A DNA stretch of 64,000 nt from Xanthomonas arboricola (GCF_003353015.1 NZ_QREM01000008.1:24504-88503), one strand, 5' to 3'. Positions 18,259-28,613 are shown, counted from the stretch's first letter. Made by a program: numbers and translations. Notes: a model not told the origin generated them from the letters alone.

Positions 18259-20412
18259 ATGTCACACCGTCTCCCGATCGCCACGCAGTTGTGGTTCACC
18301 GCCGCCCTCGCCCTTGCCTTGCCTGTCGTGGTGGTGGTCGCCGGCTTTGCGCTGACGCTGTCGCACGGCGCCCTGCTCGCCGCCAGCGTCTTGGCCGCAC
18401 TCGTCAGCGGTGCGTTGCTGTTCCATGCGATCCGCATCGCGACCGGCTCGCTCGAGCTTGCCACCACCACGCTGGATGCATTCGCGCGCGGCAACTTCGC
18501 CGTCGCCCTGCCGCAGCTGCGCGACGAACAGGCCTGCGAGGTGCTGCGTGCGCTGCGCAAGCTGCAGAGCGCCATCGCCCAGGTCGACCAGGAGATCAAC
18601 CGCGTCTGCCAGCAACACGACGCCGGCGAGATCGACGCGCGCATCGACGTGGCACGCTTCGACGGCGACTTCCGCACCATCGGCGAAGGCATCAACCGCC
18701 TGGTCGCCAACCATCTCGCGGTCGAGAAGCAGCTCATGGCCTGCGTGGCCGAGTTCGGCCGCGGCAACTTCGCCGCCGAGCTGGAACGCCTGCCGGGCAA
18801 GAAGGCCCTGATCAACGAGATCGTCGAGCAGATCCGCGGCAACCTCACCGGCATGGTCGCCGAGGTCGGCCGCATGGCGGCCGAGCACGATGCCGGCGAT
18901 ATCGACGTGGTCATCGACACGCAACGTTTCCCCGGCGATTTCCGCCGCATGGCCGAAGGCATCAATGCGATGGTGGCCAGCCACATCACCGTCAAGAAGC
19001 AGGCCATCGCCTGCGTGGCCGAATTCGGCCGCGGCAACTTCACCGCGCAGCTGCCGTTGCTGCCGGGCAAGAAGCGCTTCATCAACGAGACCCTGGAACA
19101 GGTGCGCGGCAACCTCACCGGCCTGATCCGCGAGATCAACCACATGTCGGCCGAACACGAAGCCGGCGATATCGACGTGGTCATCGACAGCAGCGGTTTC
19201 GATGGCGATTTCCGCAGCATGGCCACCGGCATCAACCAGATGGTGGGCGCGCATATCGCGGTCAAGAAGCTGGCGATGGGCGTGGTGGCCGAATTCGGCC
19301 GCGGCAACTTCGAGGCGCCGCTGGCGCAGCTGCCGGGCAAGAAGGCCTTCATCAACGACACCGTGGAGCGTGCGCGCGGCAACCTGCGCAGTATTTCCGA
19401 AGTGATCCAGGTGATGGGCGCGATGGCCGACGGCGACCTCACCCACACCGTGGAAGGCCGCTACGAAGGCGCGTTTGCCGACATGCAGCGCTACGTCAAC
19501 ACCACCATGAGCCGGCTGACCGAGATCGTCGATGAGGTCAACCGCAACGCCGAGAACCTGGCCAGCGCCTCCGAACAGGTCAGCGCCACCGCACAGGCGC
19601 TGGCCCAGGCCGCCAGCGAACAGGCCGCCGGGGTGGAAGAGACCAGCGCCTCGCTGGAGCAGATGACCGCCTCCATCGCGCAGAACACCGAGAACGCGCG
19701 CGTCACCGACAGCATGGCCGCCAAGGCTGCCAGCGAAGCGGCCGACGGCGGCGACACCGTGCGCGCCACCGTGGTGGCGATGAAGGACATCGCCAAGAAG
19801 ATCGGCATCATCGACGACATCGCCTACCAGACCAATCTGCTGGCGCTCAACGCCGCCATCGAGGCCGCACGCGCCGGCGAACACGGCAAGGGCTTTGCGG
19901 TGGTGGCGGCGGAAGTGCGCAAGCTGGCCGAACGCAGCCAGATCGCCGCGCAGGAGATCGGCGAGGTGGCCGGCTCCAGCGTGGACCTGGCCGAAAGCGC
20001 CGGCCGCGTGCTCGGCGAGATGGTGCCCTCGATCCGCCGCACCTCCGACCTGGTGCAGGAAATCGCCGCCGCCTCCGAAGAACAGACCGCCGGGGTCAGC
20101 CAGATCAACACTGCCGTCGGCCAGTTGAACCAGACCACGCAGTCGGCTGCCGCCAATGCCGAAGAGCTGGCCGCCACCTCCGAGGAAATGAGCGCGCAGG
20201 CCGAACAGCTACAGCAGTTGATGGGCTTCTTCCGCCTGGGCAATGGCGGGCGCAGCGCTGGCGCAGGCAACAAGAGCGGCCCACGCCGTGTCGTGCCGGC
20301 CAGCCACCCGGGGCCGACCAGCGCACCGCCGCGTCGCACCAACGTGCGCCAGATCGGCGCAGTGGCGGCCACCGCCGATGCGATCGACGAATCGCAGTTC
20401 GCCAGCTTCTGA
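18259..20412 (+). CDS. Methyl-accepting chemotaxis protein with poly-HAMP array, no periplasmic sensor domain
   Basis: A 717-residue receptor. Two membrane segments (about 8-32 and 37-57) are separated by only a few residues, so there is essentially no periplasmic ligand domain. Residues about 60-420 are tandem HAMP-like modules with an exact 90-residue period. HDAGEID or a close variant starts at 120, 210 and 300, and EFGRGNF recurs at 165, 255 and 345. The signalling tip is [33 protein letters not shown]. The C-terminus ends QFASF, fitting the CheR-tether pattern x-[HFYW]-x-x-[HFYW]. Input is probably from the cytoplasm, the membrane or a partner protein. Confidence 0.95.
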   Translation: MSHRLPIATQLWFTAALALALPVVVVVAGFALTLSHGALLAASVLAALVSGALLFHAIRIATGSLELATTTLDAFARGNFAVALPQLRDEQACEVLRALRKLQSAIAQVDQEINRVCQQHDAGEIDARIDVARFDGDFRTIGEGINRLVANHLAVEKQLMACVAEFGRGNFAAELERLPGKKALINEIVEQIRGNLTGMVAEVGRMAAEHDAGDIDVVIDTQRFPGDFRRMAEGINAMVASHITVKKQAIACVAEFGRGNFTAQLPLLPGKKRFINETLEQVRGNLTGLIREINHMSAEHEAGDIDVVIDSSGFDGDFRSMATGINQMVGAHIAVKKLAMGVVAEFGRGNFEAPLAQLPGKKAFINDTVERARGNLRSISEVIQVMGAMADGDLTHTVEGRYEGAFADMQRYVNTTMSRLTEIVDEVNRNAENLASASEQVSATAQALAQAASEQAAGVEETSASLEQMTASIAQNTENARVTDSMAAKAASEAADGGDTVRATVVAMKDIAKKIGIIDDIAYQTNLLALNAAIEAARAGEHGKGFAVVAAEVRKLAERSQIAAQEIGEVAGSSVDLAESAGRVLGEMVPSIRRTSDLVQEIAAASEEQTAGVSQINTAVGQLNQTTQSAAANAEELAATSEEMSAQAEQLQQLMGFFRLGNGGRSAGAGNKSGPRRVVPASHPGPTSAPPRRTNVRQIGAVAATADAIDESQFASF
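18616..19425 (+). repeat. Three 270-bp in-frame tandem repeats in the receptor gene
   Basis: Units start at 18616, 18886 and 19156 with no indels between them, and each encodes one 90-residue double-HAMP module. Conserved blocks such as the bases encoding EFGRGNF, LPGKK and RGNL recur at the same offset in each unit. Unequal crossing-over could change the copy number. Confidence 0.9.
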
Positions 20413-20422
20413 GGACACGACG

Positions 20423-20950
20423 ATGCAACCGCACAGCGCTGCCGGCACCACGCCAACCGCCGTCGCGCCGCCATCGACGGCGCCACGGCAATACCTGACC
20501 TTTCTGCTGGGCACGGAGATGTTCGGCCTGGAGATTCTCGGCATCAAGGAAATCATCGAATACCGCACGCCGACCGACGTGCCGATGATGCCGCCGGCGC
20601 TACGCGGGGTGATCAACCTGCGCGGCGCGGTGGTGCCGGTGGTGGATCTGCAACAACGCTTCGGCCGTAGCGCCAGCGCGATCACCAGGCGCAGTTGCAT
20701 CGTGATCGTGGAAATCGTCCATGGCCAGAACCACCAGGTGCTCGGCCTGCTGGTGGATGCGGTGAGCGAGGTGCTGGAGATCGCACCCGACGCGATTGCC
20801 GACGCCCCGAGTTTCGGCGCCGGCATCGCACGCGAGTGCATCCATGCGATGGCCAGGATCGGCGAGCGCTTCGTGATCCTGCTCGACGCCGATGCGGTGC
20901 TGGGCAACGACGCACTCGCCCAGCTGCCTGTCGCCGACCTGGCAGCCTGA
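20423..20950 (+). CDS. cheW: Chemotaxis adaptor CheW
   Basis: A 175-residue adaptor that links receptors to CheA. The CheW beta-barrel signature is clear: YLTFLLGTEMFGLEILGIKEI, then MMPPALRGVINLRGAVVPVVDL, and VLGLLVDAVSEVLEI. The start at 20423 follows the receptor stop by 10 bp, with GAGGACA as a possible ribosome-binding site. An N-terminal tail of about 20 Ala/Thr/Pro-rich residues precedes the domain. Confidence 0.95.
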   Translation: MQPHSAAGTTPTAVAPPSTAPRQYLTFLLGTEMFGLEILGIKEIIEYRTPTDVPMMPPALRGVINLRGAVVPVVDLQQRFGRSASAITRRSCIVIVEIVHGQNHQVLGLLVDAVSEVLEIAPDAIADAPSFGAGIARECIHAMARIGERFVILLDADAVLGNDALAQLPVADLAA

Positions 20951-20951
20951 C

Positions 20952-22262
20952 ATGTCCAGCCTGCACGCAAGGACTCCCATGCGCCCCACCCTTCTCTCCT
21001 GCCGCTGCGCGCTGGACGGCCCGGTACTGGTCGTCGACGACAGCATGGTCCAGCGCGAACACGCGATGGCGCTGTGCCGCCAGCTCGGCGCCGTCGCCGT
21101 CGACGGCGCAGTCGACGGCCACGCCGCACTGGCCTGGCTGAGCAGTGCGGTGGCCCCATCGCTGCTGCTGATCGACCTGGAAATGCCGGGCATGGATGGC
21201 GTGCAGTTGCTCGATGCGCTGGCACGCGGCAAGTACAGCGTGCCGGTAGTGGTGGTCTCGCAGCGCGGCGGCGCCCTGATCGATGCGGTGATGCAGCTCA
21301 GCCGCAGCGCCGGCGTGCGCGTGCTCGGCGGCATCGAAAAGCCGATGCACCTGCAGGACCTGGCCACCGTGCTGGAGTGCGAACCGGGACTGGCCACGAA
21401 CGCGCCCGCGTTTGTACAGGCGGCGCTGTCGCCGCTGATGCCCGGCGGCGGCGCGGCTGCCTCGCGGCTGGACCGGGCCATGCGCCGCGGCGAAATCCGC
21501 GTGGCCTACCAACCCAAGCTCGATCTGAAGGATGGCCGCCTGCGCGGCGTGGAAGCGCTCGCGCGCTGGCGCCGCCCGCAAGGCGACATGATCGGGCCGG
21601 ACCGCTTCATTCCGCTGGCCGAACGCGAGGGCCTGATCCATGCCCTGACCCAGCAGGTGATCGACCTGGCGGTCGCGCAACTGGTGGACTGGCGCGCTGA
21701 AGGCCTGGAGCTGAGCCTGGCGCTGAACCTGTCGCCCAACCTGCTCGGCGAGCAGGGCTTTCTCGAACAGCTGTGCGGCAAGCTGGGCGACAACGGCCTG
21801 AGCCCGGCCGACCTGGTGCTGGAACTCACCGAAAGCGCCATCGTGGAGCCGGCCAATGCCTTGAGCATGCTGGCGCGCCTGCGCCTGCATGGTTTCGGCC
21901 TGTCGATCGACGACTACGGCACGGGGTTTTCCTCGTTGCAGCGCCTGGCCAGCATTCCCTTCACCGAACTCAAGCTGGATCGCAGCTTCGTGCATGCCGC
22001 ACATCGCAGCCGCAGTCAGCGCACCGTGCTCGAATCCACGCTGGAGCTGGCGCACCGGCTCGACCTCACCGCCGTGGCCGAAGGGGTGGAAACGCCGGAG
22101 GACTGGCGGCTGCTGCGCGAGCTGGGCTGCGATCTGGCGCAAGGCTACCTGATGGGCTCGCCGATGCCCGGGCCGATGCTGTCGGAATGGTGGCGCGAAC
22201 ACGCCGAGCGTATCGCCCGCCTGTGCGGCAATGCACTGCCCAGCGATGCGGATGTCGCCTGA
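20952..22262 (+). CDS. Response regulator with EAL c-di-GMP phosphodiesterase domain
   Basis: A 436-residue REC-EAL protein, expected to hydrolyse c-di-GMP under phosphorylation control. The receiver domain has VVDDSMVQ, phospho-acceptor Asp in LLIDLEMPGMDG and Lys in IEKP. The EAL domain carries GVEALARW (EAL), ALNLSPNLL, LELTESAIV, SIDDYGTGFSSL, LKLDRSFV and AEGVET, so the metal and catalytic residues look intact. The ATG at 20952 comes right after the cheW stop; MRPTLLS at 20979 is an alternative. The cluster lacks a stand-alone CheY, so this is the likely CheA target. Confidence 0.93.
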   Translation: MSSLHARTPMRPTLLSCRCALDGPVLVVDDSMVQREHAMALCRQLGAVAVDGAVDGHAALAWLSSAVAPSLLLIDLEMPGMDGVQLLDALARGKYSVPVVVVSQRGGALIDAVMQLSRSAGVRVLGGIEKPMHLQDLATVLECEPGLATNAPAFVQAALSPLMPGGGAAASRLDRAMRRGEIRVAYQPKLDLKDGRLRGVEALARWRRPQGDMIGPDRFIPLAEREGLIHALTQQVIDLAVAQLVDWRAEGLELSLALNLSPNLLGEQGFLEQLCGKLGDNGLSPADLVLELTESAIVEPANALSMLARLRLHGFGLSIDDYGTGFSSLQRLASIPFTELKLDRSFVHAAHRSRSQRTVLESTLELAHRLDLTAVAEGVETPEDWRLLRELGCDLAQGYLMGSPMPGPMLSEWWREHAERIARLCGNALPSDADVA

Positions 22263-22264
22263 CC

Positions 22265-23071
22265 ATGAGCACAGCCACCGCCATCACCGAACAGGAGTTC
22301 GGCCGCTTCCAGCGCTTCATCTTCGAAGCGGCGGGCATCAGCATTTCCACCGGCAAGAAGGCCATGTTGTGCGGCCGGCTGGGCAAGCGCCTGCGCGAAC
22401 ACCAGTTCAGCACCTACACGCAGTACCTGCAGTTGCTGGAAAGCCGCCAGGACCGCGCCGAGATCCAGACCGCGATCGACCTGCTGACCACCAACGAAAC
22501 CTACTTCTTCCGCGAACCCAAGCACTTCGAGCTGCTGCGCAGGCTGGCCGGCGACCATCGCGGCGGCCTGCCGCTGCGCTGCTGGAGCGCGGCCAGCTCC
22601 AGCGGCGAAGAGGCCTACAGCATGGCGATGGTGCTCGATGACGCCCTGCAGGGCCGCCCGTTCGAAGTGGTCGGCAGCGACATCAGCACCCGCGTGCTGG
22701 CCAAGGCGCGCACCGGGCACTACGCGCTGCAGCGTATCGACGGCATTCCGCAGGCGTATCTGAAGCGCTATTGCCTGCGTGGCCAGGGCGAATACGACGG
22801 CACCTTGCTGGTGGAACGCCGCCTGCGCGACCGGGTCAGGTTCGTGCATGCCAACCTCAATACGGCCTTGCCGATGCTAGGCAGCTTCGATGCGATCTTC
22901 CTGCGCAATGTGATGATCTACTTCAATGGGCAGACCAAGCGCGAGGTCATCCTGCGCGTGCTGTCCAACCTCAAATCGGGCGGCTATTTCTGCATCGGTC
23001 ATTCGGAGAGCCTGAGCGAACTCGACATCGATCTGGTCCAGGTGGCACCCTCGATATTCCGCAAGGCCTGA
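22265..23071 (+). CDS. cheR: Chemotaxis protein methyltransferase CheR
   Basis: A 268-residue SAM-dependent enzyme that methylates receptor glutamates. The N-terminal helical domain ([15 protein letters not shown]) is followed by [14 protein letters not shown], the SAM site [25 protein letters not shown] and the late motif [10 protein letters not shown]. The start is 2 bp after the preceding stop, indicating coupled translation. The receptor's C-terminal QFASF could tether this enzyme. Confidence 0.95.
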   Translation: MSTATAITEQEFGRFQRFIFEAAGISISTGKKAMLCGRLGKRLREHQFSTYTQYLQLLESRQDRAEIQTAIDLLTTNETYFFREPKHFELLRRLAGDHRGGLPLRCWSAASSSGEEAYSMAMVLDDALQGRPFEVVGSDISTRVLAKARTGHYALQRIDGIPQAYLKRYCLRGQGEYDGTLLVERRLRDRVRFVHANLNTALPMLGSFDAIFLRNVMIYFNGQTKREVILRVLSNLKSGGYFCIGHSESLSELDIDLVQVAPSIFRKA

Positions 23072-23085
23072 GCCAAGGATCCGCC

Positions 23086-24207
23086 GTGTCGACCGCCTTC
23101 AACCGCCCTGCCGCCAGCCCCATTGCCCGCACCGAAGCCATCAAGGCCATGGTCGTCGACGACTCGGCGGTGGTGCGCCAGGTGCTGGTGGGCGTGCTCA
23201 ACGACGCCCCCGACATCGAGGTCATCGCCACCGCGGCCGACCCGCTGCTGGCGATCGAGAAGATGCGCAAGCAATGGCCGGACGTGATCGTGCTGGATGT
23301 GGAAATGCCGCGCATGGACGGCATCACCTTCCTGCGCAAGATCATGAGCGAGCGCCCCACCCCGGTGGTGATCTGTTCCACGCTCACCGAAAAAGGCGCA
23401 CGCGTCACCATGGACGCCCTGGCCGCCGGTGCGGTGGCCGTGGTGACCAAGCCGCGCCTGGGGCTGAAGCAGTTCCTCACCGACTCGGCCGAGGAACTGG
23501 TCACTACCGTGCGCAGCGCCGCACGCGCCAACGTCAAACGGCTGGCTGCGCGGGTTGCCGCAGCGCCGCTGGAAGCGGAGGTCAAGCACACCGCCGACGT
23601 GATCCTGCCGGCGCAAAGCGGACGCGCGCTGGCGCAGACCACCGAGCGCATCGTCGCCATCGGCACCTCCACCGGCGGCACCCAGGCGCTGGAAGAAGTG
23701 CTGACCGCCCTGCCACGCGTCTGCCCCGGCATCGTGATCGTGCAGCACATGCCGGAGAAATTCACCGCCGCCTTCGCCGCGCGCCTGAATGGGTTGTGCC
23801 AGATCGCAGTGAAAGAAGCCGCCAACAACGACCGGGTGATGCCGGGCCGCGCGCTGATCGCGCCCGGCGGCAAGCACCTGCTGCTGCGCCGCAGTGGCGC
23901 GCAATACTTTGTCGAAGTGATGGAGGGCCCGCCGGTCAACCGGCATCGCCCATCGGTGGATGTGCTGTTCCGCTCGGCCGCGCGCGCGGCCGGCAGCAAT
24001 GCGCTGGGCATCATCATGACCGGCATGGGCGACGACGGCGCCGCCGGGCTGCTGGAAATGCGCCAGGCCGGCGCACGCACGGTGGCGCAGGACGAACACA
24101 CCAGCATCGTGTTCGGCATGCCCAAGGAAGCGATCAAACGCGGCGGTGCCGACCGCATCCTGCCGCTGGGCGCGATGGCGCGCGAGATCGTGACGCAGCT
24201 GCAGTAG
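23086..24207 (+). CDS. cheB: Receptor methylesterase/deamidase CheB
   Basis: A 373-residue response regulator with a methylesterase domain, giving adaptation feedback in the chemosensory system. The start is a GTG at 23086 ([11 protein letters not shown]) behind AAGGAT; the next ATG would remove part of the receiver strand. The receiver has [11 protein letters not shown], Asp in [13 protein letters not shown] and Lys in VTKPR. The esterase triad is Ser in GTSTGGT, His in QHMPEKF and Asp in GMGDDGA. Last gene of the operon, ending 25 bp from a convergent gene. Confidence 0.95.
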   Translation: MSTAFNRPAASPIARTEAIKAMVVDDSAVVRQVLVGVLNDAPDIEVIATAADPLLAIEKMRKQWPDVIVLDVEMPRMDGITFLRKIMSERPTPVVICSTLTEKGARVTMDALAAGAVAVVTKPRLGLKQFLTDSAEELVTTVRSAARANVKRLAARVAAAPLEAEVKHTADVILPAQSGRALAQTTERIVAIGTSTGGTQALEEVLTALPRVCPGIVIVQHMPEKFTAAFAARLNGLCQIAVKEAANNDRVMPGRALIAPGGKHLLLRRSGAQYFVEVMEGPPVNRHRPSVDVLFRSAARAAGSNALGIIMTGMGDDGAAGLLEMRQAGARTVAQDEHTSIVFGMPKEAIKRGGADRILPLGAMAREIVTQLQ

Positions 24208-24232
24208 CGCGCCGCACGCGCAGACGGCGGAA

Positions 24233-25795
24233 CTACAACTGCGACTCCAGCGGCAACCAGCCCATCACCGCCGCCGCACCACGCCGCCACACGCTCGCGG
24301 CCGGCTCTTGCGACCACACCTCGGGTGGCTGCGCTGCATCGTCGTGCCAGCGCAGCGCGCCCTGCTCCAGGGTCACGCGGTAGCTCAGCGGCGCACTGAT
24401 CTTGCGGTTGTAGACCTGCTCCAGCTGCGCGGCCACTGCGCGGTCGTCGAACAGCAGGCCCATCTCGGTATTGAGGTTCATCGAGCGCGGATCCAGATTG
24501 AACGAGCCGATGAAGCCGCTGCGGTCGTCCACTACAAACGCCTTGGTGTGCAGGCTGGCGCCGCTGGAGCCGAACAGGCTGCCGTCCGGCTTGCCCATCG
24601 GCTTGAGCTCGTGCAGGCGCACGCCCTGGGTGAGCAAGGGCACCCGGTAATCGGCATAGCCGCTGTGCACGGCAACCACATCGTTTGCCGCCAGCGAGTT
24701 GGTGAGCACGCTGACGCGCACGTTGCGCCGACGCAATGCGCCGATCCAGCGCATGCCCTCATCGCCCGGCACGAAGTACGGCGAGATCACCTTCAGTTCG
24801 CGCTGCGCATGCGCCATTTCGCCGAGCAACACCGGCGTCATCCAGTCCGCCTGCGGCGATGCGCCCTCGGCCTTTTCCGGCGGATCGGAAACGATGCGCG
24901 CCTGGTCCAGCCAATGCACCTGGCGCTGGCCCTGCGTCAACGCCTGCACGCTCGGCGACTGGTGCAGCCACTGCACATACGGATGCGCGCGTGCCGATTC
25001 CAGGCCGGCATCCAGGCTGCCGCGCAACGCATCCAGTGCCTGCGGCTGTGCGCTCACCAGCGCAGCCAGCGGCAGGGCATTGGGGCTGTTCCAGTACGCA
25101 TCGAAGACCTGCTCGGCCTGGCCCACCGCAGGCCCCATCAAGGCCGCATCCATGTCCGTGAAGTTGGTCTCGCGCGCCGCATCGAAGTATTCATCGCCGA
25201 CATTGCGGCCACCCACCACCGCCATCCGGCCATCGGCAATCCAGGCCTTGTTGTGCATGCGCCGGTTGATGCTGAACATGCGCAGCACCATCTCCACGCC
25301 GCGCATCAGCGTGCCTTCGCGCGCACGGGTGGGATTGAACAGACGGATCTCGATCATCGGGTGGCTGTCCAGCGCCGCCAGCACCGAATCGCTGCCATGG
25401 ATGTTCATGTCGTCCAGCAGCAGGCGCACGCGCACGCCGCGATCGGCCGCATGCAGCAGTTCGTTGTGCAGCAGGTTGCCGGTGAAGTCCGCATGCCAGA
25501 TGTAGTACTGCAGATCCAGGCTGCGCCCGGCCGCACGCGCGGTGAGCGCACGCACCGCAAACGCATCGACATTGTCGGGCAGCATCACCATGCCGGTCTG
25601 GCCGGCATGTGCCTGCTGCAGCGGCGCGACCACCTGATCGATCGGCGTGGCGATTGCCGTGGCAGGCAGCGCGTGGCTCACCGCACCACGCTGACGATCG
25701 GCAAAGCGTCCGTAGCCGTACAGCGACAGCACGCTGCCCAGCACCAGCAGCAGTGCACCGATGCCGATCCATGTGATGATTTTTTGCTTTGTCAC
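24233..25795 (-). CDS. Phospholipase D family protein, cardiolipin synthase ClsC-like
   Basis: A 520-residue membrane-anchored PLD-superfamily enzyme, probably a cardiolipin or phosphatidyl transferase of the ClsC (YmdC) type. One N-terminal membrane segment (about 7-27) is followed by two HKD motifs: His181/Lys183/Asp188 in MHNKAWIADG and His416/Lys418/Asp423 in LHTKAFVVDD. Conserved IGSFNLDPRS follows the second. Convergent with cheB. ClsC needs a partner (YmdB) in E. coli; none is seen next door, so the exact reaction is inferred. Confidence 0.9.
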   Translation of the reverse strand: MTKQKIITWIGIGALLLVLGSVLSLYGYGRFADRQRGAVSHALPATAIATPIDQVVAPLQQAHAGQTGMVMLPDNVDAFAVRALTARAAGRSLDLQYYIWHADFTGNLLHNELLHAADRGVRVRLLLDDMNIHGSDSVLAALDSHPMIEIRLFNPTRAREGTLMRGVEMVLRMFSINRRMHNKAWIADGRMAVVGGRNVGDEYFDAARETNFTDMDAALMGPAVGQAEQVFDAYWNSPNALPLAALVSAQPQALDALRGSLDAGLESARAHPYVQWLHQSPSVQALTQGQRQVHWLDQARIVSDPPEKAEGASPQADWMTPVLLGEMAHAQRELKVISPYFVPGDEGMRWIGALRRRNVRVSVLTNSLAANDVVAVHSGYADYRVPLLTQGVRLHELKPMGKPDGSLFGSSGASLHTKAFVVDDRSGFIGSFNLDPRSMNLNTEMGLLFDDRAVAAQLEQVYNRKISAPLSYRVTLEQGALRWHDDAAQPPEVWSQEPAASVWRRGAAAVMGWLPLESQL

Positions 25796-25947
25796 TGCCG
25801 CCCCCGTGTTGCAGAGCGCGGCAGTCTAGACGCTGCACCTGTCTCTGGATGTGCAGACGCAAGCGCACAAGCGAGCTCGACAAACCCGAAAACAGCCGGT
25901 TTTCCAGCACGGACCGTCGCAACAGTCCGCACCGGATGCGATGCCGC

Positions 25948-28047
25948 TTACCAGATCGCCACGCGCTCCTTGTCGCCACGCACCATCGCATCGCCCGGCT
26001 TGCACTGGAACGCCTGCGCAAATGCCGGCATGTTCGACGGCGCGCCATTGGCGCGGAAATTGGCCGGCGCATGCGGGTCGGTGTTCAGGCGCACGCGCAA
26101 TTCGCCGTCGGTGAAGTTGCGCCGCCACACGGTGGCCCAGTTCATGAAGAAGCGCTGGTCCTGCGTATGGCCATCGATCGGTTTGTTGGCCTCTGGCTGT
26201 TCCTTCAACGCCATCTGCAATGCATCGAAGGCCACGGTCAAGCCACCCAGATCGCCGATGTTTTCGCCCAGGGTCAGCTTGCCTTTGACGTTGACGCCAG
26301 GAATCGCCTCGTAGCCGTCGAACTGCGCCACCAGCTGGTCGGTGCGCTGGGTGAACAGCTTGCGGTCCGCATCGGTCCACCAGGTGGCGAAGTTGCCCTT
26401 GGCATCGAACTGGCTGCCCGAGTCGTCGTAGCCATGCATCATCTCGTGCCCGATCACCGCGCCGATCCCGCCGTAGTTCAACGCCGGGTCGGCCTTGGGG
26501 TCGAAGAACGGCGGCTGCAGGATCGCCGCCGGGAACACGATCTCGTTGCGGGTGGCGTTGTAGTACGCATTGACCGTCTGCGGGGTCATATGCCACTCGC
26601 GCTTGTCGACCGGCTTGCCGATCTTGTCCAGCATGTAGTGGTAGTTGAAGGCCTGCGCGGCCTGCATGTTGGCCAGGAATCCGTCACCGCGGGTCTCCAG
26701 GCCCGACCAGTCGCGCCACTGATCCGGGTAGCCGATCTTGGGCGTGAAGCTGGCCCACTTCTCCAGCGCACGCTGCTTGGTGTCCGCGCTCATCCAGTCG
26801 AGATTTTCCAGCCGCGCCTTGAGCGCCGCCGACAGGTTCTGCACCAGCTGCTGCATCTGCTGCTTGGATTCGGCCGGGAATGCGGACTGCACGTACAACT
26901 GGCCCAGGGCCTCGCCCATCGCCTCGTTGACCGCATTCAAGGTGCGTTTCCAGCGCGGCAGCATGTCCTTTTGACCGCGCAGCGTCTTGGCATAGAAATC
27001 GAAGTTGGCCTGCTCGAACGGCTTGGCCAGGTATGGCGCCGCCTCATCCACGCTGTGGAAGCGCAGGTAGGCCTTCCAGGTCTCCACCGGCGTATCGGCC
27101 AGCATTGCATCGAGCTCGGCGAAATACCCCGGCTGGCTCAGCGAGAACGTTCCCGCCGGCACCTTGAGCGCACTGAAGAACGCCTGCCAGTCGAAATGCG
27201 GCGTCACCGCATTGGCGCCGGCCACATCGACCGGGTTGTAGCGCTTGGCCGGGTCGCGCAGTTCGATCCGCGACAGCGAAGCGGCGGCCAGGCGGGTTTC
27301 GAACGCCATCACCGCCTTGGCCTGCGTGGCCGCCTGCGCGGCGGGAATGCCGGACAACTCCAGCACGCGCGCGATGTAGGCCACGTATTGCTCGCGGATC
27401 CTGGCCTGCGCCGGATCGGTGTAGTAGCCCTTTTCGGGCAAGCCCAGACCGCCCTGGCCTGCGTAGGCGATCATCTGTTCGGAGTGCTTGTAGTCGGCAT
27501 TGGCGCCGAACGAGAACAGGAAGCCCTGGCCCCTGGCATAGCTGTCGCGCAACCATGCGGCGATGGACGGCGCATCGGTCAGCGCATCGATCGCCTTGAG
27601 CTGCGGCTGCAGCGGCGTGATGCCGGCAGTGTCGATCGCCGCTTCGTCCGAGCCGGTGCGCCACAGGTCGGCGATCTTGGCATCCACCGAGCCGGCCGAC
27701 AGGTTGCCGCGCGCCAGTTGCTCCACCAGCGCGTGCTGGATGGTCAGCGAACGCTCGGCCAGCACCTCGAAACTGCCCCAACTGGTGCGGTCCGATGGCA
27801 CCGGGTTGGCCTTGAGCCACTTGGCGTTGACGAAGCCGTTGAGGTCCTGGCACGCATTGATGGCCGGATCCAGGTCGTTGATGCCGAAGGCCACGATCGG
27901 CGCGTCGAGCTTGGACACATCCACCCTGGTCGGCGCGGCCGGCGTTGCGGCCGGTGCCGGCCTGGCGGTGTCCTCGGAGCCGCCACACGCCGGGAGCGTC
28001 ACCGCGATGGCCACCGCAAGCGACAGTGGCGCAAATTTGCTCAACAT
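25948..28047 (-). CDS. M13 family zinc metallopeptidase, lipoprotein
   Basis: A 699-residue neprilysin/PepO-type endopeptidase. The ATG at 28047 (MLSKFAPLSLAVAIAV) is used because GGAG sits 9 bases upstream; an ATG at 28062 is possible. The signal peptide ends at a lipobox LPAC with Cys21, so it is probably membrane-anchored in the envelope. Zinc ligands are HEMMH (534-538) and Glu595 in GENIGDLGG. The N-x-Y-Y substrate-binding sequence VNAYYNATRNEI is present. The C-terminus is VAIW instead of the usual CRVW. Confidence 0.93.
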   Translation of the reverse strand: MLSKFAPLSLAVAIAVTLPACGGSEDTARPAPAATPAAPTRVDVSKLDAPIVAFGINDLDPAINACQDLNGFVNAKWLKANPVPSDRTSWGSFEVLAERSLTIQHALVEQLARGNLSAGSVDAKIADLWRTGSDEAAIDTAGITPLQPQLKAIDALTDAPSIAAWLRDSYARGQGFLFSFGANADYKHSEQMIAYAGQGGLGLPEKGYYTDPAQARIREQYVAYIARVLELSGIPAAQAATQAKAVMAFETRLAAASLSRIELRDPAKRYNPVDVAGANAVTPHFDWQAFFSALKVPAGTFSLSQPGYFAELDAMLADTPVETWKAYLRFHSVDEAAPYLAKPFEQANFDFYAKTLRGQKDMLPRWKRTLNAVNEAMGEALGQLYVQSAFPAESKQQMQQLVQNLSAALKARLENLDWMSADTKQRALEKWASFTPKIGYPDQWRDWSGLETRGDGFLANMQAAQAFNYHYMLDKIGKPVDKREWHMTPQTVNAYYNATRNEIVFPAAILQPPFFDPKADPALNYGGIGAVIGHEMMHGYDDSGSQFDAKGNFATWWTDADRKLFTQRTDQLVAQFDGYEAIPGVNVKGKLTLGENIGDLGGLTVAFDALQMALKEQPEANKPIDGHTQDQRFFMNWATVWRRNFTDGELRVRLNTDPHAPANFRANGAPSNMPAFAQAFQCKPGDAMVRGDKERVAIW

Positions 28048-28295
28048 CTTTCCATTCTCCAAGGCATGCGACCGCGTCGTACGCGGTCAAAAAAGTAGGC
28101 AAGCAGCACAGGCACAGCAACCGCACAATCATTCAACGCAATGGCACCGCAACGCCCCGCTGTGCGCTGCCGCGTGCTATCGGAGAGCACCACACCCACA
28201 GCGCACTGCGCCTCGCCTGGGCACGCGCGTGCCACCGCTGTTACCGCCGCAACAGCCACCCAGCCGCCGACGCAGCAGCGCGCCATCGACTGCGA

Positions 28296-28613
28296 TCATT
28301 TGCGACCGTAGACCGGCGCCATCAGCAGATACACCGGATACGCCAGCGCCATCAGCACCAGCGCGACCTCATGCCCGGAGGCTGCCTCCGCCCAGGCTTG
28401 CATGTGTCGCGCCGGCCCCCAGAAACCGAACGCCAGCAGCGCCACACCCACGATGCCGACCAGCAGCGCCAGGCCCAGCGCCGAGGCGGACACGCTGCCA
28501 CGGGCCAGCAACGCGAACGCAGCGCTGCCACCGCCCAACAACAGCCCCAACGTCACCAGGTACGCACGGCAGTAGGTGGCACTCATCTGTTGCCTGTTAC
28601 GTTTACCGGACAT
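28296..28613 (-). CDS. Small membrane protein, function unknown
   Basis: A 105-residue protein with three predicted membrane segments (AYLVTLGLLLGGGSAAFALL, ALGLALLVGIVGVALLAFGF and VALVLMALAYPVYLLMAPVY). A GGGAGG ribosome-binding site five bases before the ATG at 28613 favours this start; an adjacent ATG at 28616 is also possible. It lies alone between gpmA and the M13 peptidase gene on the same strand. I do not recognise the family. Confidence 0.7.
   Translation of the reverse strand: MSGKRNRQQMSATYCRAYLVTLGLLLGGGSAAFALLARGSVSASALGLALLVGIVGVALLAFGFWGPARHMQAWAEAASGHEVALVLMALAYPVYLLMAPVYGRK

Noticed and set aside
18616-19425. Regular repeats considered as CRISPR
   Set aside because: The units are 270 bp, contiguous and in frame with HAMP coding; there are no short repeats with unique spacers.
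18262-19884. 540-residue reverse open frame over the chemoreceptor
   Set aside because: Mirror of the poly-HAMP receptor; apparent internal repeats simply reflect the 270-bp coding repeats.
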